Positions 37,090 to 47,589 of a DNA stretch of 64,000 bases are shown one piece after another. The notes beneath the pieces were generated by a model, which made no database searches, had not been told where the DNA came from, and saw only the letters and a list, made by a program, of their open reading frames with translations. A program made the translations under genes and the position numbers. Source of the stretch: Polytrichum commune (taxonomy: Eukaryota; Streptophyta; Polytrichopsida; Polytrichales; Polytrichaceae); contig OX485804.1 in NCBI GenBank assembly GCA_950295325.1, positions 38,318,001-38,382,000 of the forward strand, written 5' to 3'. The stretch's first letter is position 1; the number at the start of each line of letters is the position of its first letter.

Positions 37090-37560
37090 TACATCTACTA
37101 CACAGATGGCTCCTTCGTCCCACCCAGACAAAACACTGACAGACACTGGAAAAAAGAAAAAGTTGGCTACGGAATCTACAACCTCACAAAAGAAGAAATA
37201 CAAATATAAAAAAGACTACCTGGACTTCAAACCAGTTTCAGGGCCGAACTAATGGCCATACATAAAACGCTCAGAATAATCACCACCAAATACCCGAATG
37301 AACCAGCACATATATTCACGGACTGCCTAAACTGTCTATACGTACTTAATACACAAATAAAACATCCTACCCACCATAACAACCATGCTAACAAAACCAT
37401 ATTAACATCTATGGTAGAAATGTTAAAAAACTGAACACAACCCACTACGCTATATAAAGTAAAAGCCCACACAAACATTGGTGGAAATGAACAAGCAGAC
37501 CAACTAGCAAAACATGGCATAAAAAAGAGATATAGATTCACGGCCAAATCATACGAATTC
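37090..37560 (+). pseudogene. ORF2 domain: RNase H
   Basis: The four expected acidic/His blocks are present: YYTDGSF (Asp 37105), FRAELMAIHK (Glu 37246), FTDCLN (Asp 37321) and KVKAHTNIGGNEQADQLAK (His and Asp, near 37459-37510). Stops at 37207 and 37432 break it. It would remove the RNA strand during cDNA synthesis. Confidence 0.85.
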
Positions 37561-37641
37561 GCACACACTACACCATACTACTTCCAAAAAGACACATGGC
37601 CTGGACCAAATAAAAGACCTGACAAAGGCCCTGTCAGATGC

Positions 37642-38550
37642 GTGGAAACATACATCACTAAACACAACCGAGACAACAACCTTAAAAACATGTCAGAACA
37701 ATTCCCCAATATTAGCAAATGGACAATGAACCCTGATATAGATAACAAAATATCCAACAATTTCTGGTCTAACCCTGCAATAACAGACTCACAAAAAACA
37801 TGCATACTAAAATTCCGCACTGGACAATACATGGGCAACGCTAGAAAACAAATATTTTTTGGCATAGAAAGATTCTCATCTATCACATGCCCAATCTGCA
37901 ACTCCACTGATGCAGATACATGGCTACATATATTGTTAAAATGCAACCAACACTATATACACGCCCTTAGAACTAAAAGGCATAACAAAGCAGTATGGAA
38001 ACTAAGAAAACTAATTCTATCATCACAAAAATCAAGATGTTACATCCTCATGAATGCAGGAACATTCAACGACAACCCTCAAGAGAATACAGTCCCCACA
38101 TGGCTCCTACCATGTACATGTGGACAACAAAGATGCCACTGTAATGCTCGATTCAAACCTGACCTCTTGTGTATTAAAAAACTCCCACATCAAAGTACCC
38201 CACAACTACACCCAACAGACAACCTGACAATACAATTTATAGAATTCACATACACCAATGATAGATTCCCACAGGATACAATTAACAATAAAATCCAAAA
38301 ATATCAACCACTAATTAATGACATCACTCAACGAGGTTGGAAAACATACCCACTTATAGTCATCACGGCTGGAGCTAGAGGTACCACGCACGCCCCGTCA
38401 ATGAAACAACTCGAACAAACATTTAAACTACCTGAAAATCCTGTAAAACATACATTTAAGGAAATAAACACTATTGCCATACAATATGCTAGTTCAATCC
38501 TTCTACATAAAAGACGTATTGAAAATAACCAAGCAATACCAACAGAATAA
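37642..38550 (+). pseudogene. ORF2 C-terminus: CCHC finger and restriction-like endonuclease-like region
   Basis: An uninterrupted 302-codon stretch. CPIC...H....C (37888-37944) is C-x2-C-x9-H-x4-C, the finger that precedes restriction-like endonucleases in early-branching LINEs. A second Cys cluster CTCGQQRCHC (38113-38142) leads directly into KPDLLCI (Pro-Asp at 38158-38163), then FIEFTYTND (Glu at 38242) and KIQKY. The order (R/K)PD...E...K(Y) matches PD-(D/E)xK nucleases, but the PD-to-E gap (26 residues) is somewhat long, so the nuclease call is tentative. Confidence 0.6.
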
Positions 38551-39046
38551 AATAAAATAAAAAAATAAAAAGGGTCTTAATGAAGACCATTATTTATTGG
38601 ACAATTTGAACATCAATAGCTCATGAAGATGGGTAAGAGCCGGTTGGTTGATATAATTTTCCTGCCTATAAATCACTAGCAGCACCAAGCCATGTATAAC
38701 ACACTAAACTATCAGACGGACTCAACGGGAATCGAACCCGGACCGTCTAAGTGTAGTACAAACATCCTCCCTCAACCAACCGAGGAAACATGACTTGGCG
38801 ACCACCAACACAACAAACCACAACTTATACTATAACACAAACGTAATTACTTGCTAACAACTACGGTGGGTTACTATTATTTGTTTTCCGGTTACTATAG
38901 TGTCCATCCTCGAAAGGGGAGAGTAGTATTGTCCAAATTTCCCCTTGTCTGGCGGGCATCGGGTCATTTGACAATACGAACGGACACTTCATTCACGCCG
39001 GCCCCTTAATTGGGACTGGAGTTTCTATCTATCTATCTATCTGGTT
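38551..39046 (+). other. LINE 3' UTR ending in (TCTA)n
   Basis: After the ORF2 stop come an A-rich stretch and about 490 bp of non-coding sequence. It ends TTGGGACTGGAGTTTCTATC with four to five TCTA units (39024-39042). Short tandem repeats instead of poly(A) are common at the 3' ends of several LINE clades. Confidence 0.65.
38690..38815 (-). repeat. tRNA-like Pol III promoter (SINE head) in antisense
   Basis: On the minus strand an A-box-like TGGTTGAGGGAGG (38766-38778) and a perfect B box GGTTCGATTCC (38728-38738) are spaced about as in tRNA genes, with D-arm and T-arm pairing. The acceptor stem does not pair and the anticodon loop is irregular, so this is not a functional tRNA. It looks like a tRNA-derived SINE head inserted in, or part of, the LINE 3' UTR. 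Confidence 0.6.
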
Positions 39047-40839
39047 GATATAAAGATGTTTCAAGCTAACTAACATTAGTTGAATTAATTTCTCCACATT
39101 ACTATCTCTAGTAAACTCGGACAAAAATGAAGGAGGTCAATATATAACTCTACGTAGTAAGCGTGTGTGACTGTATATAGTAAATAAATACAACAATGGC
39201 ATATATTTCTCACTTTATGGCGTGATATATACTTTACTATGTGGAGTAAAGTTTACATAAACCATTAGTATTTGGCCTACTTTGTGAAGTCATGTGGTTG
39301 TCATATGTCTTTATTATGTATTACTAGTAGTGAAGTTTATATGACTTTGTTAAGTGTCATTTTTTGGATGCAAATGATTTGGTTAACTATAGCAAGTAAC
39401 ATGAGGTTGACTCAACATAGTCATATGTTAATGGCATGCACAATATATTCCCACTGGTCATACTAGCATTTCTATGTGGAGTCATTTAATTTCTCTTCAC
39501 TTCACTTTCAATAGTAGGGTGACTCTATAAATTTTCCAAGATACATTGAGGTTCATAATACAATCATCTATCCAGTGCAATCACATAAACATGGTAGCAA
39601 GGTTCAAAAATCAAGTCATATTTATACAATAGTATGTCATTCATGTTTCAGAATTCATTACTACCACTGATAATTACAAAACTCCATAGAGATATATGTC
39701 TCAAAATCAATATTGGTCTACAAGTCCACTCTATACTCACGCAGCCTCATACAACCTTAGACAATCAGTTGGCCAAATAATAAAATGGCCTTTTATAGTG
39801 TTTGGAGGGTCGTCTTAATACGACTTCATGATTGTAAGAGAAACATAGCCCTTACTTATCACACTTGAGTGCAACATCCCACATGCTACATTCTTAATAA
39901 CACCCTTTCCAATGAATACCGTCTTGGAGTCTTCCTCCTCATAACTAGACATTTGTACCACATCCCCCACATTTTGCACATTGTAACAACCATATGTTAG
40001 TCACAAGAATATATATTTTTTAGGATTGGGTGTTTTGCAATTATATCATACTCCATGTTACATAAAAAAACCTCACCAGATCTTGAAGGGGTTGAATCTT
40101 CTTTGAAGCCTTAGTAGCAAGGGGAGGTTTATCAGTCCAACATTTATACACCATCTATTTGAATATTTCTTTCTTCAATTTTTTTCGCCATTTTTTGATA
40201 GGCTACACCTCATTTTTTTCTACAATGTCTTCTTTCTCTTTTATTTGTTTACCTTCATTACATCAGATGTTCACATTTGTTAGTAGGCTCTGGATAATAT
40301 AACAATTGCCACCAATGATGGGTATTTACCATGTCTACTCAACCATTTTAGCATAAGATTGATTAATCCATTGTCCACAATCCTAGTATATTAGATAGAT
40401 TGACCATACTCAACTTCTATCAATGTGAGTCCACAACAATTTGACCTCAAAACATAGGCAATATAATTTAGCATAAATAATATTTATAGTACAACACCCT
40501 TTGTCTAGACGTCACATTTCTGCAATATTGGCAACACCTCCAAAGTCAATTTCTCGCCTTCACTCAATCGTATCCACTTAGGTTTAGGTTCATTTTCTAA
40601 TTTTGCATCCCCATCACGTTTTTGGATACCTTGGTTTGACGATGGCCTTCTAAATGTGTGAATAATACATTTGGAAATTTTCTGAACCTATTCATAACAA
40701 CTTCCACTGAGCACATTAAATACCATCACATATGTAAATATATATATTTAAACACATACATTAATTTTGATATATCAAACTCCAAAAGATCATGCTATTA
40801 AAATACAAAAAATACTATATTAATAAAGAAATAAGCCAC
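39047..40839. other. Gene-poor stretch right of the LINE
   Basis: Repeated AGTGAAGT, ACTTCACT and GTAGTGAAG motifs around 39250-39560 resemble CACTA subterminal repeats, but I found no terminus. No gene supported. Confidence 0.4.
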
Positions 40840-40845
40840 AAAACT

Positions 40846-43190
40846 TCATATTTTTACATGAATTATACATATTCTCCTCATTCCATGACAAAGTTTTTTT
40901 AGACCTGGAAGGGTTTTGTGCACCCACCACAATTGGTCTTCAACTACACTTCCAAACTCCAAAACCTTGCTTATAGGCTCTTTTGACCTTGAGCGTGCAA
41001 GGGAAGACACACTTCTATGAGAGTTTGATATTCTTTTTTTAACATTAGAAGGGTGTTCGCCACGTGAGGGTGTGGTAGCCACTCTTTCACTGGGATACCA
41101 AGCTTAGCCATCACCGCATCTAGCGAGCTTTGAATTGTGTTGAATGTTTCATCTAATTGTCTTACCACTGCCCTTACCTCCTCAAGTCCTACACTATTCG
41201 TGTGACTTACATGAGGAGATAATCCGAAACCACATTGAGCATCACTTACCCCGCCTTAATACAATGTAATATGTTGGATATCCACATTTTGACCGTGTTG
41301 TGTCTTTATCCCTAACAAGCTCCACCTCTATCTCATCTTGGTGGGGGTTTCTATTCAATTGTGAAGCCTGCACCAATATATATTGTGAGCAAAAATCTCC
41401 GGCAAATGGTCATTATTGTGTACTACACCAATATATTATAGAACTCTTGCTTAATTTACTTGGGATCGCATGTGTGCTCCACCTTATTTAACTAGTGATC
41501 CATACCGATAAACTATGATTTTCCTAGTCCTTTCAATATACACATTTTCATTTGACATCTTTTGCTCTTCAACTGTTGGTCTATGCCACTTTAAAGGCCT
41601 CGTACCTTAACACTCTAGGTTCCCCTTTGAATCAATGGTATTATTCTCAATTATCTTTCATACGCGTGTAGATGTTGTCAAGTGCCGTCTCATCCTGATC
41701 ATTAATGTTGTCCACACTCCAATCCAAATTGTTGGAATAGTTACGCAAAGCATTGAGCCATTGCGGCCTATACACCCCACTAGGAAATCCTAGAAAATAA
41801 TTCACATCAACCACAACCCATGTTAGATAACAACCACATTAGCTTAAAACATCACAAATATTTACATGCTACTCCATATTATCACATGTTTAGCAAGCAT
41901 TTAAGGCATATTACAAGTTCATCAATCAACCATTATTATCAAGATCCACAGCTAAATTTTGTTTTTTATCTCTCGCTCTCTCTTCAAATTGTTCCTGACA
42001 TGTTTTGTTGGCAACCCTCCTCTTAGCCTTCATTTGCGAGTTATGTGCTAATTTCTTTCATATTGCAACCCATTCTTCGCCAAGCCTGTTTTATTCTTCA
42101 GCACTATTATGTGACCTCACCGAGTGAAGGCGTGATGTCAATATCAATTTTTTTTTCATGATTTCCAACTCTTTCTTTTCAATTTCTAAGGTCAATTTGG
42201 CTGCAATACCATCTTTGGGAGCAACAACATCATTTCTTTGTAGTTGTTTCCCCTGCACTCGTACATATTCTTTCTCCTCTTTTATATGGATTGGCTTGCT
42301 CCAATCAAAAGTTTCACCTTCCCCTTCACCATCCTTTAAATTGTCACCATCTTTCTCCTAATCTTCAAGATCGTCAAAGAGTAGTTTGTTCTTGTCCCTA
42401 AGGGCTGAAGCCATCTTTTTCTTCCTTTGTGACCAGATTCTTGGATTTTTGGGTGGCTGCAAAAAATTTGTTAAAATAGTTTTAGTCATGTAAATTCATA
42501 ATTTTTTTATTTTATAGAGAGTGATGTTGAACTGTACATAATAATGTTAAACTGTACTTAGTAGTGTTCAACTATACATAGTAATATTCAACTGTACATG
42601 ACTAGAATTACAATCCTACTAGATTGGATATAAATCACAATGCAGAACTATGATTGACTATTAGGAGTACATATAGTACATACAAATACACTTACAATAC
42701 TTATTCCTTTGTGTTTGAGTTCAATGCATGAAAATGAATATCTTAAAGAATGCAAAGCCTGAAATGACATATGTAGCCAAAGATTCGTTTAAGTTACCGG
42801 TTTCTTCTAAACTATGAGGGGTGTTTTGGGCTCCTCTTCTGTTTGTGATTCTAAGGCGTAATCTACATCATTATTTTTTTTCCCATTCGTTCAGTGGACA
42901 TACCATCTTCCTTGCTACTCTATCATGCCTTTATTTGCGTTGATATTGATGGTAAGGTTGACAACCTTTAACTCCTCCTAGGTGGCTTGAGAAAATCGGA
43001 GATTGTCTTGGAATCCTCGAATGTGTTAGCCAATAACTCTTGCATTGTTCCTAGCATACAAGCATTGATTGCAGGGAATTGGGAAACCTCTACAAACAAT
43101 GTCTTTACGTCTTCTTTGCACAATGTAGCTATTACACTAAGTAAGGTGGGTAGCTTATACTCCATAATAATTTGATGTGAGTTGGGGGCT
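40846..43190 (-). pseudogene. Decayed gene of unknown product
   Basis: Several minus-strand frames follow one another with stops between. 43165-42968 (MEYKLPTLLSVIATLCKEDV...) comes first. A stretch near 42410 beginning MASALRDKNKLLFDDLED continues after a stop into a charged, coiled-coil-like segment (LEIEKKELEIMKKK). 41168-40971 (QLDETFNTIQSSLDAVMAKL...) is last. I do not recognise the family. It may be the accessory gene of a transposon or a decayed host gene. Confidence 0.35.
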
Positions 43191-43564
43191 CTAGACAGAA
43201 GGCTAGACTTTCAATAAATTGTTGTTCTAAAGGGAGGAGAACTCAATCAGGTTCCAGGGTTTAGGCCACAACAGGGGCTTGGATCATTAGTTTCCTTCAA
43301 ACTCACATTATTTGTTTAGGGTTTAGGAGCCCAGATCAAATTTATGTGTGGGTTGAACTAACATAACATGTTTGACATAGGGTGAGCTAAGTTGACATAA
43401 GCTTTGATTATATGTTGGTTTAGAGATTTCAAACTTACATTCATTGTTTAAGTTTTGGGAGTTGAGATCAACTATCAAAGTGAGATACACTAACATAACT
43501 GTGTGACATAGGGTAAGCTAAGTTGACATAAGCCAACCTCATATAATCACACGTTTAACCTTGC

Positions 43565-44085
43565 AAGTCATTGTGAACACCATAAGATCTCCATTATGTG
43601 TAGAGAGTTGCAAATATTGAAGAGGTTGAATTGTGCAAGTAGGGTTTCTAAGTTGTGAAGTGCACCAAGTAGGGTTTGAGAAACTATGTGTAAGTAGGGT
43701 TTTCTAAAGTGAAGCATGCAAAGTAGGCTTTCTAGAAAGTGGGATGTGCAAAGTAGGGTTTGAGAAGTTGTGAAGCTTGGAAGTAGAAAACGGGTCAAGG
43801 CCCCCACTGGTAGGTTGCTTCATTTTTGGTATTTTGCCCTTCAAGCGATTCTAAGTTGGAACCATAACAATTTCATTGTGTGTGTAGAAAGTTGAATGGA
43901 TTGAAGGGTTTGAAGTGTAAACTAGGGTTTCGGAAGTTGTGAAGTGTGGAACTATGGTTTCTATGTTGTGAAGCGTGCAAGTAAGGTTTGAAGAGGTTGA
44001 AGTGTGCAAAGTAGGGTCTCTAAGGTGTGAAGTATGCAGGAAGAGAAAGCGCCACGACCCCCCACTTGTAGCTCTTATACACATT
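43565..44085. repeat. Duplicated minisatellite with telobox cores
   Basis: Two ~285-bp halves (from about 43578 and 43863) share ends, and each contains ~30-45-bp units of the type GCAAGTAGGGTTTCTAAGTT then GTGAAGTGTG. TAGGGTTT, the plant telobox in one orientation, occurs at least five times. Confidence 0.7.
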
Positions 44086-44419
44086 TCAGTATTTGAATAA
44101 TCATTTTGTTGGCGTCATGAGTATTTAGGCGGGAAAAATAATTCACTGCCTTCAGTTGTTGTTCACTATGTCAAGTAATATCATTCACTACATTAAATAA
44201 AAATGTGGACTGTAAGTTAAAGCAACCCACATTTTAAGTTCTCTAGGCTAATTACAACATATGTGGGGCAAATGATGTTGTTGGGGATTTTATTTTGCAA
44301 TTGTGCCCACATCTTTTATCAAATAATTTGAGTTCACATTTGGAGTAACCAAATTTCATTTACTTTAATGTAGATTCAAAATGAATGAAACATCAAGGCG
44401 TGCATTGTTGGACTTGGAG

Positions 44420-44545
44420 CTATGGACTCGGAGGAAAAAGAAGCAGAAAAAGAAGGATTGGTAAAGTATCAATGCCCTTGCAGTATGTGTGTAGGGGAAA
44501 AGGTTTTGTCAAGAGAAACCATACAAAAACATCTCCGTTGATATA
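44420..44545 (+). pseudogene. Transposase-associated Cys/His remnant
   Basis: The frame EEKEAEKEGLVKYQCPCSMC leads into a GEKVLSRETIQKHLR stop, reminiscent of the (Y/V)xCPCxxC...HL(R/K) N-terminal finger of plant CACTA-type transposases. Short and truncated. Confidence 0.35.
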
Positions 44546-44663
44546 AACGAGTTTCAACGTTTACAAAATCCATATTAAAATGTAATATATTTGCGTTCAT
44601 CGTATTATTTTATTTTATAAATGAGTTGATTGAATTTTGATGTAATATTTATTGCATTCGTGT

Positions 44664-45270
44664 AGGTACAAAGACGGCCTTCTGTTGAGGAAGCAACTAA
44701 AGTGGCCATACAATTGTTTTTTAAAGAGATGAGAATCCCAAAACTTGTCCCCAAAAAGAAAAACTACACTAATGAGGAGCTGACATCGATGAATTGGAGG
44801 TTTGAAGGCTTTGATGGGTAGTAGTGCAATGGTCCCATACCAAAGTTCACCACTTTTAACTTTCACCAAAGAAATTGGCAAGTGAAAATTTCAAAATTTT
44901 CATTCATGGGATGGGGTTCATTTGCTATGGATTCCGCAAAATCAAGCAATATTCTTTTGCCATTTTGTGGGTCCCCAATACACCAAGTTAGATAAATGAT
45001 ACCGAAAAATGATAAATCTTGTACCCCGCTTCAAAAGTTATGTCCTTAAAGCCGAGGATGATATTTACATAGACGGGAGTGTACGTGGAGAGGGGCAATG
45101 TTGCAGGTGTTATTAATAGCTCCATAGGATGAAAAGAAATTGCCAATGTAGTGTGGGAGTATAGCATGCTTCCAAAACCTTGGAAGATGATTGAATGGGG
45201 TTTTGTTATGACAATTGCATCAAGGGATATAGAAGTAGGAGAAGAGTTGTATGCGCGTTACTCCGTTAAT
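44664..45270 (+). pseudogene. SET-domain-like relic
   Basis: Decayed plus-strand pieces carry SET-like hallmarks: SFMGWGSFAMD near 44900, DIYIDGSVRGEG near 45060, then after a one-base frame change NVAGVINSS (45100), ANVVWEYSMLPKPWKMIEWG and TIASRDIEVGEELYARYSVN before the stop at about 45270. This parallels the (G)WGLF / NVA(G/R)xIN / ASRDIxxGEEL order of SET methyltransferase domains. There are stops in between. Which SET subfamily is unclear. Confidence 0.45.
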
Positions 45271-46532
45271 TGAACTCATGTTGTTTTTTAAGCTATTTAA
45301 TTTATTACTAATTTTAAACCTCTGTATTGTACTAGGATATTAGGGTCCTCTTAATATAATCACATGTAAGCAAATTTTAATAATTAGTGGACATATACTA
45401 ATACTTGGAGTAGCAGAGTGTTATCATGGGGTGTCATAGAGTTATTATGGTACTTAAATTACCACAGGTTATCATGTAGCAAAGAAAGGGCACTGTGAAG
45501 TCATATGCATACCTAGGGTGCCATAGTGGGTCATAACTTGTAGTAAGATGATGTTACATGTCATTATATCATTATACAACTAAAGTTGTATAAGTATCTA
45601 TTAGTTTCATTTAACATATGCTCTTCATGCGTAAGATTTAAAATGTAGGGTTCGCTTAATATCATTCACCGGTAGATCACTCCATTGTCAAGTTGAACAC
45701 CATGTGTGACCAAAAAAAATCTTCTTTTGGTAAGTTGCACCACCAAAATGGGTCAAAATTTTATCAATCTTTTTTCATGAGTAGATATACACAGTACCTA
45801 TGACATAGTTAAAATTGGTAACTAAATTTGATGATTTGTTTTTTTCATAAAACATACCATTTCTAACTAGAATGACACAGAATTGAACTAAAACAATTAC
45901 TAAAAAAAATAAAGATGACTAAAAATTTCAAAAAAGTATAAAAAAGATACTATCAATGGTTATGTATATGTAGAAAAAATATCATAAATTTTAAAATTAT
46001 ATATGGCATGTAATATAGGGGTAGCAAACTTTGTCCGCACGTGGTGTCAACTTGACAATGAAGTGACCTCCCCGTGATATCATTATACGTGCGATTCTCA
46101 TCTCCAATATTGACTGAAATCCAAGTAAAAATATCACTTTGTACAATACAGATACAACTTCCAGTAGTCATGCAATAAAAAAACAACAATCTAAATTTGT
46201 CCTATTATATCGGACCTTTGGGTTGGCCATTATAGAATATTAAACCTTCATTTATACATTAGGTTATTGGTTATAGGGTTTAAATTTTGGACCCTAATGT
46301 ACATAGTAGAGGGATATGGTTTATCTTGTATGGTATATATGGGAATAGGGTGTACGAAAAATATTTTTACTAAGAGCAATTTTATTGTTTTTTTTATTCG
46401 TGGTGTACATATAGGATGTGAACAATGACATTTATATTGCACAAAAACACATATGTATGGCAACACAAGAAGGGAGCTATATGATGGTACAAAGAAATAA
46501 TGATATGGAAACAACAATAAATGGAGACATGA
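45271..46532. other. No feature seen
   Basis: AT-rich, without coding or clear repeat structure. Confidence 0.5.
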
Positions 46533-47584
46533 CACTACAAAAAAATGCATAAATGGTGCAAGATAATAATAAAGAAGTAGAGGTAATTCAGATGGTCAAT
46601 GAATGTTTCAGGAGGTATGATGGTTTGCCCGGATGTACAACTACCACTCCAAACAAAGAGGAAACGGAAGAAGAACTTTATGAAATTCATGAAGACTTGG
46701 ACGAATTGGCCAATGTAGAACCATATGTGAACGACGAAGATAATGATGACAATGCTGAGAACATGAAGGAATTATTGAAATGAGCTAGAACTCCACTATT
46801 TAAGGACAACCCTACCAACCAGTTGCAAGCAGTTCTCATGCTTCCTAATAATGACTAGTGCCATTATCAGCCGAATCTTTTGCATTTTCACTCCATGCTG
46901 AACAAATTTTCTTTGTGGATGTTTTGAACAATCAGGGATGGAAGGTGGTTCTACAAAAAGAGCCAAGGGGAGCAAGAGTTGTTTCTAGAAAAGATTCTAT
47001 GCCGGACATAGGATGCCTGTCTTTAGACAATATTGAAGAGCATTGTGGATTGGTATTAACATCATTAGACAATGATGCTACACCAACAAATCCAATATTA
47101 GATGAGGTTGTGATTTTAAGCAGTGATCAAGTGGTTGTAGCTTTGAACACAAATGAGGATAAACCATCTTACAAAGATGAGGATGAATTTGGAATTGAAG
47201 AAGATGGAAATGCTCTGATAGATTAAATTACAATATGCTGAATGTGTAGAAATGCCATATTGTGTATAAATATGTACAATTCATTATTAATCCAAAAGGA
47301 ATTGGGTCATTTTTTGTGAGCATTCAGTGCAAAACCCAAAAACATGTGACATTTTGAATTGACAAACCCAAATCAACCACTTCACTTTCCACAGTCATGC
47401 ACGTTCTCTTAGACGTTCCCAAGTGAATTTTTGTCCCACTTCACTACCATGTCACCCCAAAGTTAAACTCGGACATAAAATGAGTAAAGGTGGAATTCAA
47501 CCATTTCAGCAGTTCACTGTTGATAGTAGTAAAAGACATATAGTGAAGTAGGTGTTGGAATAAAAAACTTGTTTTGTTGTAGTG
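46533..47584 (+). mobile_element. Non-autonomous CACTA element (internal deletion derivative)
   Basis: It starts CACTACAAAAAAATGC (46533) and ends TTGTTTTGTTGTAGTG (47584), inverted CACTA termini, with subterminal ACTTCACT/AGTGAAGT motifs on the right. The flanking triplets (TGA, GTC) do not match, so the target duplication is lost or the ends are not partners. About 1.05 kb. Confidence 0.65.
46553..47226 (+). pseudogene. CACTA transposase N-terminus joined to C-terminus
   Basis: 46553-46783 encodes an acidic N-terminal part (VNECFRRYDGLPGCT...), running after a stop into ARTPLFKDNPTNQLQAVLML, like the A.TPL(Y/F)......L.A.L.L block of CACTA transposases. From 46858 the C-terminal tail follows (LHAEQIFFVDVLNNQGWKVV then LQKEPRG), with no DDE or DUF4218 part in between. 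The junction lies near 46855. Confidence 0.6.
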
Positions 47585-47589
47585 GTCAG

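Larger units (their letters stand above)
30964..38550 (+). pseudogene. LINE ORF2 (2A-APE-RT-RNase H-CCHC-RLE-like), broken
   Basis: The replicative polyprotein of the LINE, about 2,500 codons. Frame 1 is open from 30964 to the stop at 33001-33003, but its first ATG (31543) lies directly after the 2A motif. It then moves to frame 3 near 33000, to frame 2 near 34672, back to frame 3 near 35600, and to frame 1 at about 36730. In-frame stops include TGA 33120, TAG 33672, TAA 34338, TAA 36381, TAA 37207 and TGA 37432. Despite this the catalytic motifs of each domain survive, so inactivation looks fairly recent. Domains are listed separately. Confidence 0.85.
25385..39046 (+). mobile_element. Non-LTR retrotransposon, Dualen/RandI-like, with 2A motif
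   Basis: A ~13.6-kb LINE in one orientation. Order: tandem-repeat 5' leader (25.4-27.0 kb), ORF1 (27769-29484), A/C-rich linker with internal repeats, 2A-like motif (31516-31542), then ORF2 with APE endonuclease, RT, cysteine cluster, RNase H, CCHC and a restriction-like PD...E region (ends 38550), a 3' UTR, and (TCTA)4-5. The combination of APE, RT, RNase H, CCHC and a second nuclease is known from Dualen of Chlamydomonas. ORF2 is broken, so the copy is immobile. The plus strand is strikingly T-poor through ORF1-ORF2, which creates long spurious frames. The 5' limit is approximate. Confidence 0.85.

Noticed and set aside
38690-38815. Functional tRNA gene on the minus strand
   Set aside because: The acceptor arm does not pair and the anticodon loop has the wrong size; only A and B boxes are good, so it is treated as a SINE-like head.
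13279-47584. One giant CACTA element joining the terminus at 13279 with the terminus at 47584
   Set aside because: Flanking triplets do not match, and a closer left terminus exists at 46533; the distance and mixed content make it implausible.
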